A stretch of DNA of 64,000 nt from assembly GCA_963663495.1 (NCBI GenBank), contig OY760427.1:2170001-2234000 (forward strand), written 5' to 3'. The translations under genes were made by a program, and so were the position numbers. The notes under the pieces are model-generated. The model searched no databases. It was not told where the DNA came from and saw nothing but the letters and a program-made list of their open reading frames with translations. This document shows positions 21,055-29,949 of the stretch, in pieces. Source of the DNA: G963663495 sp963663495. Its GTDB lineage: Bacteria; Bacteroidota; Rhodothermia; Rhodothermales; Bin80. Position 1 is the stretch's first letter. Every line of letters begins with the position of its first letter.

Positions 21055-21289
21055 AGGCACCTGTGCGGTCATGTGCTGCAGGCAGCATGTAGATAAACAA
21101 CAGCTTCTTCTCAACCGCTGTGCCGGAAGCCGCGGTTTGTGGACAGCAACGCATCGTCACTCGCCCAACGTCATATTACCCGACTTACCGTACCCGTCGG
21201 ACTGAATGACCTACAAATACAAATACCTAGACCAGCATGCCAACGAAAAATGATCAGAACTGGCGCAAGATTAAATGGTTATGATGGCT
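21055..21289. other. Unassigned sequence between pglX remnant and group II intron
   Basis: No gene recognised. It probably includes the 5' flank (exon side) of the intron. Confidence 0.4.
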
Positions 21290-21945
21290 TGTGGGGAAAC
21301 GGCAGTCCAATATGATTTGATGTTCGAGTAGTCATGCTATGTAAAGGATGGAGGTAGGCCCTCCAGAGTACAGGCGGAGGCTTTAAACCGCCGGCTGCTG
21401 CGTTGTTTAAGAGACAGGGTGGTGAGCGAGACCGGAAAAGGCAGAGGTATGACTTTGTCAGGTACGAGCCACGGAGTTGAATGCAAATGAACCACTGCTG
21501 AAATGTCGAAAATTGTTAGACGATGTCTAAACCAGCGGGATCTCTGGTCCGCTGGGACAAGCTTGGCGGGAGCCTGTCTATTGGCCAAGCGGCATCCGGC
21601 ATGCAGGTGGCAAGACCGTGGATTCAGGCCCTTACATGGAACTTGGGAACCTGTCGTCCTGCTGTAAAGTGAGACTCGCAAGCGGAGACCCCGTGAGCGA
21701 TTGAGTACCGATGCAGGGCACAGGGGCGGAGCAGTCCGTAGTAGTGTGGAAGGGCTTGTAATGAGTCTGGAGCGAAGGGGCTGCCCTAAGCGGTGTGGGA
21801 CATTGGAGCAACCCGAGAGGGGAGGACTCTGATGGGACACATGAGACCGTTTTACGATGGTTGCTTAGGAAGAGCCGTATGAGGCGAGAGTCTCACGTAC
21901 GGTTCTGTGGGGGCGTGGGGGTGAAATTCCCCCGGGCTACCCGAC
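21290..21945 (+). ncRNA. ORF-less group II intron
   Basis: Domain V is clear at 21872-21907: GAGCCGTAT, a GAGA-type loop region, then ACGGTTCTG closing the hairpin. Domain VI follows (GGGGGTGAAATTCCCCC) and the intron ends in CTACCCGAC at 21945. Upstream, 21530-21790 contains the conserved block ATGGAACTTGGGAACCTGTC and GTAGTAGTG familiar from domains I-IV of bacterial introns. No reverse-transcriptase/maturase gene is present; only ~80 bp separate the conserved block from domain V. The 5' boundary is an estimate because I could not fix a GUGYG-type start. Confidence 0.8.
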
Positions 21946-22082
21946 GCCAAACTCTACAAGCGGACTGCGCAGACCAATCCTGAGCCCGCTTTACCATGTA
22001 TTTCACCGGACGCATACCCCATAGAGTAGCGTAGCGCTGAGCTATTGGCGATCCTTCCACCTACGATGTCATTGATGATGGG
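21946..22082. other. 3' flank of the intron, shared with 60017-60077
   Basis: The first ~65 bases (CTCTACAAGCGG...CAGACCAAT...GCCCGCTTTACCATGTA) recur, in reverse, at about 60010-60080. The + frame reads KLYKRTAQTNPEPALPC, the other locus KLYKRITQTNAKPALPC, so both may be ends of a related unidentified gene. Confidence 0.5.
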
Positions 22083-22214
22083 TAACAAATGGGAGTTATA
22101 TAGCTGACTGCCCACGCGTTAAATTGTTGAAATAATTGCAGTTTGGTCGCGAATAGCGGGAACCGACTATACCGAAAATGGGTACCATCCCGTGATAGAT
22201 TGATGACCCACTAA

Positions 22215-23171
22215 ATGCCTTCAAAGAAAAGAAACAACAGAAACACCAATGGCCCTGGACGGGCTGATCGTGAAGGAGTGTCCTTGATCAAGCTTACCCA
22301 AATGTTTCCAGACGACCCATCAGCCGAAGCATGGTTCGCAATGAAGCGTTGGGGCGACACTCCTGTTTGCCCGCACTGTGCGTCTAAGAACGTACAGTCT
22401 GGCGCCAAACATCCTAGCATGCCTTATAGTTGCCGTAGTTGCCGTAAACGATTCAGTGTCCGCATAGGGACTGTAATGCAGGACTCCAAACTGGGATACC
22501 AGGTATGGGCATTAGCCATTTACATCCTGACTACCAGTATCAAGGGCGTATCCAGCATGAAGCTGCATCGTGACCTTAGCATAACCCAGACGACAGCGTG
22601 GCATCTGGCCCACCGTATTCGACAATCATGGAATGGAGAGCATGCACTATTTGCCGGTCCGGTAGAGGTTGACGAAGCCTACTTCGGTGGTAAGGAAAAG
22701 AACAAGCACGCCAGCAAGAAGCTGAAAGCAGGCCGTGGGCCAGTAGGTAAGGAAGCCGTTGTAGGAGTCCGTGATCGTGTCACCAATAGCATTTCTGCCC
22801 AGGTAGTAGAAAACATAGACGGACAGACGCTCAATGCGTTTGTGGATACCCATGTCTCGGAAGACACCGAGGTCTATACGGATGGCACGTCAGCATACCG
22901 GGGCCGCAACAACCACGCCTACGTACGTCACTCTGTTGGCGAATACGTTCGTGAGCAGGTCCATACCAATGGCGTAGAGAGCTTCTGGTCTTTGCTGAAG
23001 CGTGGGTACTACGGAACGTACCACCACATGAGCAAGAAACACCTACAGCGGTACGTGAACGAATTTGCAGGGCGACACAATGCACGCGACTACGACACAG
23101 CGGAGCCAATGACAATAATTGCTCAAGGACTGGTCGGTAAACGGCTCATGTACAAATCCCTCATTTCATAG
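22215..23171 (+). CDS. IS1595-family (ISXO2-like) transposase (318 aa)
   Basis: N-terminal zinc ribbon CPHC...CRSCRKRFS at ~50-80, then a helical region (ILTTSIKGVSSMKLHRDL) typical of ISXO2-like proteins, and a catalytic core with VDEAYFGG (first Asp), VYTDGTSAYRG (second Asp) and the HTNGVESFWSLLKRGYYG block, where the family uses Asn in place of Glu (DDN). Full length for the family. It is the only transposase in the window whose element ends match the MITE and TnpB elements, so it probably mobilises them in trans. Confidence 0.93.
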   Translation: MPSKKRNNRNTNGPGRADREGVSLIKLTQMFPDDPSAEAWFAMKRWGDTPVCPHCASKNVQSGAKHPSMPYSCRSCRKRFSVRIGTVMQDSKLGYQVWALAIYILTTSIKGVSSMKLHRDLSITQTTAWHLAHRIRQSWNGEHALFAGPVEVDEAYFGGKEKNKHASKKLKAGRGPVGKEAVVGVRDRVTNSISAQVVENIDGQTLNAFVDTHVSEDTEVYTDGTSAYRGRNNHAYVRHSVGEYVREQVHTNGVESFWSLLKRGYYGTYHHMSKKHLQRYVNEFAGRHNARDYDTAEPMTIIAQGLVGKRLMYKSLIS

Positions 23172-23186
23172 CTAAACGTAAGCGGT

Positions 23187-23420
23187 AACGTATCAAGCCA
23201 TCCGTACTCATGCGCACTCCGGGCATCGGCCGGCTACCACTACTTGCTCGTGGACGAAGAACGGAGACTAACGGGCCGCGCAATACTGCGCCTGCAAGGC
23301 TTCCCCGACAGCTACGAGATTGACAGTCCGATAACGACCGTCAGACGGCTTACTGGCAACGCCGTACCCATTCCGGTGGTCAGGGCCGTTATGCGCCAGC
23401 TTTTCCATGTCTGTGCTTGA
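23187..23420 (+). pseudogene. C5-cytosine DNA methyltransferase, C-terminal fragment
   Basis: An open frame with no start reads SAGYHYLLVDEERRLTGRA, ILRLQGFPDSYEI, RRLTGNAVPIPVVRAVM and ends HVCA at TGA 23418-23420. RxLTxRxxxRLQGFP and xxGNAVPxPV are motifs IX-X region signatures of Dcm/phage-type C5 methyltransferases. The catalytic PCQ and ENV motifs are absent. Carried as cargo inside the IS1595 element. Confidence 0.78.
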
Positions 23421-23659
23421 TGGCCCGTGTCTCATGGGTTCGTCCGGTGCGCTTCGTGGCCCGTACCGGGGTCCGCCCAGTACTTCCGCATTGTCAAGAG
23501 CGTCCCGATATAAGCCAAGGAATCGGTCCTGAAGTTGATCGACTGTCGTGAAAACTGGATCGCAATGTATGCAGCCTTCTACTCTAAGCAGATGTCCGCC
23601 ATGAAATCATTTCGGTATTCTGCCCCAATGGATCAGTGCTACTCTATAGCCTATAACAC

Positions 23660-23825
23660 CATGAGCATAGATAAATCCCCGAAGCCCGGTAACAAGATTC
23701 AGGAAACGAAACGCCCCGGCCGCCCCGTAACAAACGACATTCTCAATATCCAACAATCCATCCTTACCATACCGGAAGAACTGGCGAAAGCCATCCTGTC
23801 CGCACCACCAAAGCACAAAAAGTAA
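23660..23825 (+). CDS. Small basic protein of unknown function (~54 aa)
   Basis: From ATG 23660: MSIDKSPKPGNKIQETKRPG...PEELAKAILSAPPKHKK. The last ~19 codons and stop lie in the right terminal ~90 bp of the IS1595 element, which is also present (without the 5' part) in the MITE and in every TnpB element, read on their opposite strand. An earlier in-frame ATG at 23535 would give 96 residues. No known domain recognised. The tail EELAKAIL...PPKHKK is the most conserved part and might be under selection either as protein or as transposon end. Confidence 0.45.
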
Positions 23826-23864
23826 CGCCCGCGAAAACGCGTGGCACTCAGCCATATAACTCCC

Positions 23865-24335
23865 AAATGCATGCAGAGGAGCAGTCATTTCCGATACTTC
23901 GGAGAAAATATCAGAAGACCGGTGCGCCTCGGCGATCTCGGCGTCCGTCAATCCCTCAATGATCTGCATCGGTGCGGCAGCACGCATCGCCCGGTCAAGC
24001 GGGTCCCTTAGGAAAAGGCTACTATGTTCGTTTGTCCTCTGCACAGCGCGAGCCACCCACTCGCCGAACAGGCTGTCGCCGCATCGGAGATGATGATCAA
24101 GAAAGCTTAGCGGAGCGCCGACGGTGAAGGTGTGGAGCCAAAGCGACACCTTGGCCAGCTCTACCGCCATTGGGATCTTATCAACACCGTAGACGCACCG
24201 CTTGAGCACCATGCGACGGATAATGTGCTGATCGTCAAGCTGATCCGTATTGTATGCCCGGCCCTTGTCCTCCGCGTTACCAATGATCTTATTGCGGATA
24301 GCGTCAATCCTCTCTGCAAGCGGAGAAAGATATGG
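23865..24335 (-). pseudogene. N6-adenine DNA methyltransferase fragment
   Basis: On the minus strand reads YLSPLAERIDAIRNKIIGN, RRMVLKRCVYGVDKIPMAVE, LAKVSLWLHTFTVGAPLSFL and DHHLRCGDSLFGEWV. YGVDxxPxAVELAKxSLWL and FLDxxLxxGDSL are the SAM-binding and adjacent motifs of type IIG/Eco57I and PglX-like methylases. The NPPY motif should lie downstream and is absent. The segment is cut at both sides by IS1595-type inverted repeats. It may derive from the same gene family as the pglX remnant at 20220. Confidence 0.78.
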
Positions 24336-25808
24336 GAGTTATATGGCTGAATGCCACGCGTTTTCGCAGGAGTTACTTTTTATGCTTTGGTGGTGCAGAC
24401 AGGATGGCTTTCGCCAGTTCTTCATAATCGGTTCCCGCTTTTCACGAAAACACTGCAATTATTTCAAATAACTCAACACGTGGGTACGCGTGGAATATAA
24501 TTTTCATATATTAGGGAGTTATATATCACAGTGCCATGCCCGAAACGGTTAGTGCATACCGCAATATCACATACAGGCTGTTGCCCGGAAGTCGAAGTAA
24601 CGCCAAGCAACTTGCTGGATTAGCGGGTGCGTGTAGGTTTGTGTGGAATGCCATCCTCGCAGAGCAGAGCGAGGCGTACAAGAAAGCGAAAGAGGCTGGA
24701 GAGAAGCCGCCCTCGGTAAGCTTCTTCTCGCTGGGGAAGCGGTTCACGGCACTGCGCCGTACGGTCGAGTGGCTACCTGAATACTCCTTTGGTGTCGTTA
24801 GATACACATTGTAGTTAGATACACATTGAAATATCAGGCGGATGCATGGAAGGCATTCTTCAAGGAAGGTAAGAGAAGACCGAGATTCCATTCCAGACGT
24901 GGTAGTACGCCTTCGTTCACGATCCCGGATAACGTAAGGGTTCGGGATGGCAAGCTGTATATCCCGAAAGTGGGATATATGGCGCTCCGCAGGCGGGGAG
25001 GCAACCCGTACCCTGATGGTATACCCATCAAAGCCACTGTAAAGAAGAACGCCGGCAAATGGTATGCTGTCATCTGCTACAAGATGGAGGCACCTGTAAT
25101 AGAGGATACCGGCAGTGCTGTAGGCATTGACCGTAATTGCGGGCAGATCGCTATGGTCTCCACAGAGGGCGATACAGGCATTATCAGACAACCGGATACG
25201 AAGCGTCTTGATGCCAAGTTGAAGCGGCATCAGCGAAGACTGGCGAGACAGAAGAAAGGCTCCAACCGTCGTAACAGGCGGAAGCATAGAATCGCCCGCA
25301 TACAGCGCAAGCGTGCTAACATCCTCAAGAATGCGAACCACCCGGTAAGTCGCAGTATTGCCAAATGCTCCTCAACGGTGATACTGGAGGACCTGAAGAT
25401 CAAAGCGATGACACGTTCAGCTAAGGGGACGATGGAGAGCTTTGGCACAAACGTCAGACAGAAGTCTGGCCTCAACCGTGGAATACTGCGAACAGGTTGG
25501 GGCCAGCTGGATCAGATGCTGGGCTATAAGTGCCGCAAGGTGATAAAGGTTACCGCTGCCTATACCAGTCAGCGGTGTTCTGTGTGTGGGCACACAGAAG
25601 CGAGTAACCGTAAGACGCAGAGCACATTCACGTGTATGTCCTGTGGACATGCGGATCATGCAGACCTGAATGCGGCTGCAAACATACTGGCCTCCGGGAT
25701 TGGGGCTTCTGCACGGCGAGGGGCGTTCGGGTTACCGACCCCTATGACCCGTGAAATTGATACTAGTGCCTCACTGTGTACAGTTGGTCACTCACGTATA
25801 TAATTCCC
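24334..25808 (+). mobile_element. TnpB element A (MITE + tnpB core, 1475 bp)
   Basis: Starts GGGAGTTATATGGCTGAATG and ends CACGTATATAATTCCC. The left ~170 bp equal the MITE; then the 8-bp spacer ATATATTA, then a second inverted-repeat start (GGGAGTTATATATCAC) and the tnpB gene. It forms the right boundary of the composite transposon; its right flank TAACAAAT matches the left flank of the IS1595 element. Confidence 0.85.
24536..25803 (+). pseudogene. tnpB: TnpB nuclease, split by a 17-bp duplication (copy A)
   Basis: RNA-guided nuclease family of IS605/IS1341 type. The first 92 codons (24536-24814) end at a TAG created by a 17-bp duplication (GTTAGATACACATT repeated). The remaining 325 codons (24826-25803) hold all catalytic motifs: GIDRN (RuvC-I Asp), VILEDLK (RuvC-II Glu), CSVCG...CMSCG zinc finger and ADLNAA (RuvC-III Asp). 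The C-terminal piece could be translated from a TTG. Confidence 0.85.
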
Positions 25809-25858
25809 TAACAAATCACCAGAGCACTGGAGCACTTCTCGTCAGCGGGCTGGCAGGG

Positions 25859-27160
25859 TCATCCGGGCGCAGTTGGCTCCTTAAATTCATCGTACCACTC
25901 CCGATGGACATCCAATCCCGCCGCAGCGAGCTTTCCTTCAAGTCGCTCATAGCCGCGATCCAAGTGGTAGATGCGGCGGACATGAGTAGAACCCTCAGCC
26001 ACAAGTCCAGCGAGTACCAGCGATACACCAGCCCTTAGGTCGGTACACATCACATTGGCGCCCTGCAGGGGAGAACGACCGTGAATAATGGCTGAGTTTC
26101 CCCTGACACGGATTTTCGCACCCAGGCGTTGTAATTCAGGGATATGCTTAAACCGATCGGCGTACACCTGATCAATGACAGATGAGGGACCGTCAGCCTG
26201 CGTTAGCATTACCGTCCACTGCGCCTGCAGGTCAGTTGGGAATCCCGGATAAATCTGTGTAGTGATGGAGACCGGTTGTATTCGCTCGGGGGTCTCAATA
26301 TCCACATAGTTCGGGCCCAACGTACATCCGGCACCCGTGCTCCTGAACGCTGTTACAAACTCCGTGCCCAAGTGGTTAGGGTGGGCGTTGGTAATTCTGG
26401 TCACACTGCCCTGCTCGCCCGCCATCGCAGCAAGGATCATGAACGTTCCTAATTCGATGCGATCCGGGCAATTGCTGAAGCTGACAGCTGACAGCTGATC
26501 TACTCCTTCGATTTCCACGCTCCGCGTGCCCACACCGTGGATGCGTGCGCCCATGGCCCGTAGCATTTCGCAGAACACGACGACGTCAGGCTCAATGGCT
26601 GCATTGGTAATGCGTGATCCTCCCCGTGCAGTCACGGCTGCAAGCAGGAAATTCACGGTAGCGCCGACGCTACACGGTGCAAGGTTAAAGTTGCCTCCTG
26701 CCAGACGACCACCGCGCGCGCGTGCCACAACATACCCCTGATCCAGCCCTACATCGGCTCCTAGCGCTTCCATTCCCCGGATGTGCAGATCTACAGGCCG
26801 GGGCCCCCAGGCACAGCCGCCAGGCAACGAAACGCGCGCGCGGCCGCATCTGCCGAGAAGTGCTCCCAGCATATAGAACGAGGCGCGCATCCTCTTGACA
26901 AGTGCGTACGGCGCCTCTGGAAACCTTATTTCTGATGCATCAACCGTCATGTTAAGCCCGTCATGACTCACATGCGCCCCGCAAAAACGAAGCACATGCG
27001 AAAATGTCGCTATATCTCGTAGCCGTGGGATGCCGCGCACTGTACTTATGCCTTCAGCAATAAGCGTAGCAGCCATTAGCGGCAATGCCGTGTTCTTGCT
27101 GTTGCTGACTGCAAGCGGACCGGTCAGCCGGTTGCCTCCCCTTATAACAAGCTTCTCCAT
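25859..27160 (-). CDS. murA: UDP-N-acetylglucosamine 1-carboxyvinyltransferase
   Basis: MurA transfers enolpyruvate from PEP to UDP-GlcNAc, the first committed step of peptidoglycan synthesis (cytoplasm). 433 residues, normal length. SKN at 21-23 (catalytic Lys22), the catalytic/fosfomycin-binding Cys at ~116 in LPGGCAWGPRP, and YPGFPTDLQAQ plus LRAGVSLVLAGLVAEG in the C-terminal half. Trp after GGCA is unusual (commonly Ile). The gene is divergent from the cysteine desulfurase at 28765; the TnpB element at 27203 now separates them only 42 bp upstream of the start codon, so its native promoter may be disrupted. Confidence 0.95.
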   Translation of the reverse strand: MEKLVIRGGNRLTGPLAVSNSKNTALPLMAATLIAEGISTVRGIPRLRDIATFSHVLRFCGAHVSHDGLNMTVDASEIRFPEAPYALVKRMRASFYMLGALLGRCGRARVSLPGGCAWGPRPVDLHIRGMEALGADVGLDQGYVVARARGGRLAGGNFNLAPCSVGATVNFLLAAVTARGGSRITNAAIEPDVVVFCEMLRAMGARIHGVGTRSVEIEGVDQLSAVSFSNCPDRIELGTFMILAAMAGEQGSVTRITNAHPNHLGTEFVTAFRSTGAGCTLGPNYVDIETPERIQPVSITTQIYPGFPTDLQAQWTVMLTQADGPSSVIDQVYADRFKHIPELQRLGAKIRVRGNSAIIHGRSPLQGANVMCTDLRAGVSLVLAGLVAEGSTHVRRIYHLDRGYERLEGKLAAAGLDVHREWYDEFKEPTAPG

Positions 27161-27202
27161 ACAATTGATGGGTATCAGACCAAGAGCTCGAATATAACGT
27201 TA

Positions 27203-28676
27203 GGGAATTATATACGTGAGTGACCGACTGTACACAGTGAGGCACTAGTATCAATTTCACGGGTCATAGCGGTCGGTAACCCGAACGCCCCTCGCCGTGC
27301 AGAAGCCCCAATCCCGGAGGCCAGTATGTTTGAAGCCGCATTCAGGTCTGCATGATCCGCATGTCCACAGGACATACACGTGAATTTGCTCCGTGTCTTA
27401 CGGTTACTCGCTTCTGTGTGCCCACACACAGAACACCGCTGACTGGTATAGGCAGCGGTAACCTTTATCACCTTGCGGCATTTATAGCCCAGCATCTGTT
27501 CCCGCTGGCCCCAACCTGTTCGCAGTATTCCACGGTTGAGGCCAGACTTCTGTCTGACGTTTGTGCCAAAGCTCGCCATCGTCCCCTTAGCTGAACGTGT
27601 CATCGCTTTGATCTTCAGGTCCTCCAGTATCACCGTTGAGGAGCATTTGGCAATACTGCGACTTACCTGGTGGTTCGCATTCTTGAGGACGTTAGCACGC
27701 TTGCTCTGTATGCGGGCGATTCTATGCTTCCGCCTGTTACGACGGTTGGAGCCTTTCTTCTGTCTCGCCAGTCTTCGCTGATGCCGCTTCAACTTGGTAT
27801 CAAGACGCTTCGTATCCGGTTGTCTGATAATGCCTGTATCGCCCTCTGTGGAGACCATAGCAACCTGCCCGCAATTACGGTCAATGCCTACAGCACCGCC
27901 GGTATCCTCTATTACAGGTGCCTCCATCTTGTAGCAGATGACAGCATACCATTTGCCGGCGTTCTTCTTTACAGTGGCTTTGACGGGTATACCATCAGGG
28001 TACGGGTTGCCTCCCCGCCTGCGGAGCGCTGTATATCCCACTTTCGGGATATATGGCTTGCAATCCCGAACCCTTACGTTATCCGGGATCGTGAACGAAG
28101 GCCTACTACCACGTCTGGAATGGAATCTCGGTCTTCTCTTACCTTCCTTGAAGAATGCCTTCCATGCATCCGCCTGATATTTCAATGTGTATCTAACGAC
28201 AATGTGTATCTAACGACACCAAAGGAGTATTCAGGTAGCCACTCGACCGTGCGGCGCAGCGCCGTGAACCGCTTCCCCAGCGAGAAGAAGCTTACCGAGG
28301 GCGGCTTCTCTCCAGCCTCTTTCGCTTTCCTGTACGCCTCGCTCTGCTCTGCGAGGATGGCATTCCACACAAACCTACACGCACCCGCTAATCCAGCAAG
28401 GTGCTTGGCGTTACTCCGACTTCCGGGCAACAGCCTGTATGTGATATTGCGGTATGCACTAACCGTTTCGGGCATGGCACTGTGGTATATAATTCCCTAA
28501 TATATGGCAATTATATAGCATGAATACCCGCGTGTTGAGTTATTTGAAATAATTGCAGTTTGTCGTGAAAAGCGGGAACTGATTATGAAAAGCTGGGGAA
28601 AGCCATCCTGTCTGCACCACTAAAGCACAAAAAGTAACGCCTGCGAAAACGCGTGGCTCTCAGCCATATAACTCCC
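27203..28676 (-). mobile_element. TnpB element B (1474 bp)
   Basis: Complete element in reverse orientation with perfect 8-bp duplication TAACGTTA (27195-27202, 28677-28684). The MITE part is at the right side on +, separated from the tnpB core by the 8-bp spacer TAATATAT. It is inserted in the divergent intergenic region between murA and the cysteine desulfurase gene, which was originally only about 120 bp. Confidence 0.93.
27208..28475 (-). pseudogene. tnpB: TnpB nuclease, split by a 17-bp duplication (copy B)
   Basis: The N-terminal piece 28475-28182 reads MPETVSAYRNITYRLLPG... and ends SLDTH; the C-terminal piece 28185-27208 starts at TTG within a TTGA overlap (KYQADAWKAFF). RuvC motifs GIDRN, LEDLK and DLNAA (here DLNAASN) and the CxxC pairs are intact. 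Same duplication as in copy E, with one base different from copy A. Confidence 0.85.
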
Positions 28677-28764
28677 TAACGTTACTAGTGAGTCGCTGCA
28701 GCGTTTCGAACTTCAACAAGGCCGTTAGCGTACCCCAAAGGGTGGGACATCAGCGACACAGGAT

Positions 28765-29943
28765 ATGGCAATAGAACAGCTTATATACCTTGACCATGCG
28801 GCATCAACACCCGTAGCATCAGAGGTTTTATTGAAGATGCTTAGGCCTCTGGGGAGTGACTATGGCAATCCATCTTCCATGCACTTGTATGGCCAGTTGG
28901 CCCGTAGGAAGGTGGAAGCGTGCAGAAGGGATATCGCTGCTCATTTGTCTGCCAAACCCGATGAGATAATCTTTACCAGCGGAGGGACGGAGGCTGATAA
29001 TATTGCTCTTCGCGGAGTTCTTACGGATCCGTCCATGGGGTTAGTAACCGGAGCCACTGAGCATGAAGCAGTGCTCCAGACGGCCGCCTACCTCAAGCGT
29101 AAAGGTCACGAGGTTGTGACACTAGCCCCGGGAATAATGGGCACGATAACGCCCCGCATGGTGCGCGATTCAATAGGTCCAGGCACCCGACTAGTTTCTA
29201 TCGCCTACGTGAACAACGAAACCGGAGCGGTAGCCCAGTTACCGGAGATATCAAAGGTATGCCGTGCGCAAGGAGTTCTTTTGCACACGGATGCCGTGCA
29301 GGCGGCGAGTACAATGGACCTGAATGTTGATAGGCTAGGCGTGGATTTGCTCTCCCTTTCCGGGCACAAGATTTATGGTCCACAGGGAATCGGCGCCGTT
29401 TATGTTCGTACCGGGGTACAGATCAGTCCGATTATCGTTGGCGGGTCGCAGGAGCGGAATCGCCGTGCGGGTACAGAGAATGTGGCTGCAATCGTGGGGC
29501 TGCGGGCGGCTATGAAAGCGGTTTCCAGGGGTCGCGTCACGGAAGCCAAGCGTATACGGAAACTACGGATGCACCTCTTAGCGAGGCTGCAAGCCGACCT
29601 TCCAGGCGCGTTCATTGTTAATACACCGCCAGATGCATGGGGTGCGCCTCATATACTGAACATTGCGTTTACTCCAGTGAACGGTAGGGCGGTTGACGGG
29701 GAGATGCTGTTGCTGGGCATAGGCATGGAGGGCATAATGGTGTCGGCGGGTTCCGCATGTAGCAGCGGTGCTGCACTACCAAGTCATGTGCTGTCGGCAC
29801 TGGGTCTGGATCATGAGACCGCCGCCGCTGCCATTCGCTTTTCGCTGGGACGGACCACCACAGAAAAGGAAATTGATCATGCGGCTACTTGCGTCACACG
29901 TGTTGTTACCCGTATGCGACGACGACGTCGACGACGACGCTGA
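28765..29943 (+). CDS. Cysteine desulfurase (NifS/IscS family)
   Basis: PLP enzyme releasing sulfur from cysteine for Fe-S clusters and thio-cofactors. 392 residues. N-terminal YLDHAASTP, TSGGTEADNIA cofactor loop, HTDAVQA, the PLP-Lys202 in SLSGHKIYGP, RRAGTEN, and active-site Cys332 in SAGSACSSGA. The loop is of the short group I form. The C-terminus ends in RMRRRRRRRR, encoded by a CGACGACGT-type simple repeat. First gene of a + strand cluster through 39-40 kb; the next gene starts 6 bp after the stop. Confidence 0.93.
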   Translation: MAIEQLIYLDHAASTPVASEVLLKMLRPLGSDYGNPSSMHLYGQLARRKVEACRRDIAAHLSAKPDEIIFTSGGTEADNIALRGVLTDPSMGLVTGATEHEAVLQTAAYLKRKGHEVVTLAPGIMGTITPRMVRDSIGPGTRLVSIAYVNNETGAVAQLPEISKVCRAQGVLLHTDAVQAASTMDLNVDRLGVDLLSLSGHKIYGPQGIGAVYVRTGVQISPIIVGGSQERNRRAGTENVAAIVGLRAAMKAVSRGRVTEAKRIRKLRMHLLARLQADLPGAFIVNTPPDAWGAPHILNIAFTPVNGRAVDGEMLLLGIGMEGIMVSAGSACSSGAALPSHVLSALGLDHETAAAAIRFSLGRTTTEKEIDHAATCVTRVVTRMRRRRRRRR

Positions 29944-29949
29944 ATTGCG

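Larger units (their letters stand above)
22091..23864 (+). mobile_element. IS1595-family element with cargo (1774 bp)
   Basis: Ends GGGAGTTATATAGCTGA (left) and, read inward from the right, GGGAGTTATATGGCTGAG. The left ~85 bp and right ~90 bp are the same sequences that, fused, make the MITE at 41626-41795 and the left part of every TnpB element here. It is therefore the likely autonomous parent. Besides the transposase it carries a C5-methyltransferase tail and a small gene. Confidence 0.82.
22091..25808 (+). mobile_element. Composite IS1595/TnpB transposon (3718 bp)
   Basis: The 8-bp duplication TAACAAAT flanks the whole block (22083-22090 and 25809-25816). The inner junctions of its two flanking elements (IS1595 right end at 23864, TnpB left end at 24334) have no matching flanks. 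The simplest reading is that the IS1595 element, a captured 469-bp methyltransferase segment and a TnpB element moved together as one unit using the outermost inverted repeats. Confidence 0.8.

Noticed and set aside
24334..24530. Short frame MAECHAFS...LLFVLWWC at the left of TnpB elements as a gene
   Set aside because: It is the MITE read in one direction; frame is not kept among copies.
27670..28500. 276-codon frame antisense to tnpB (similar frames over every tnpB copy)
   Set aside because: Exact antisense of tnpB with no start context and no recognisable domain; recurs only because tnpB recurs.
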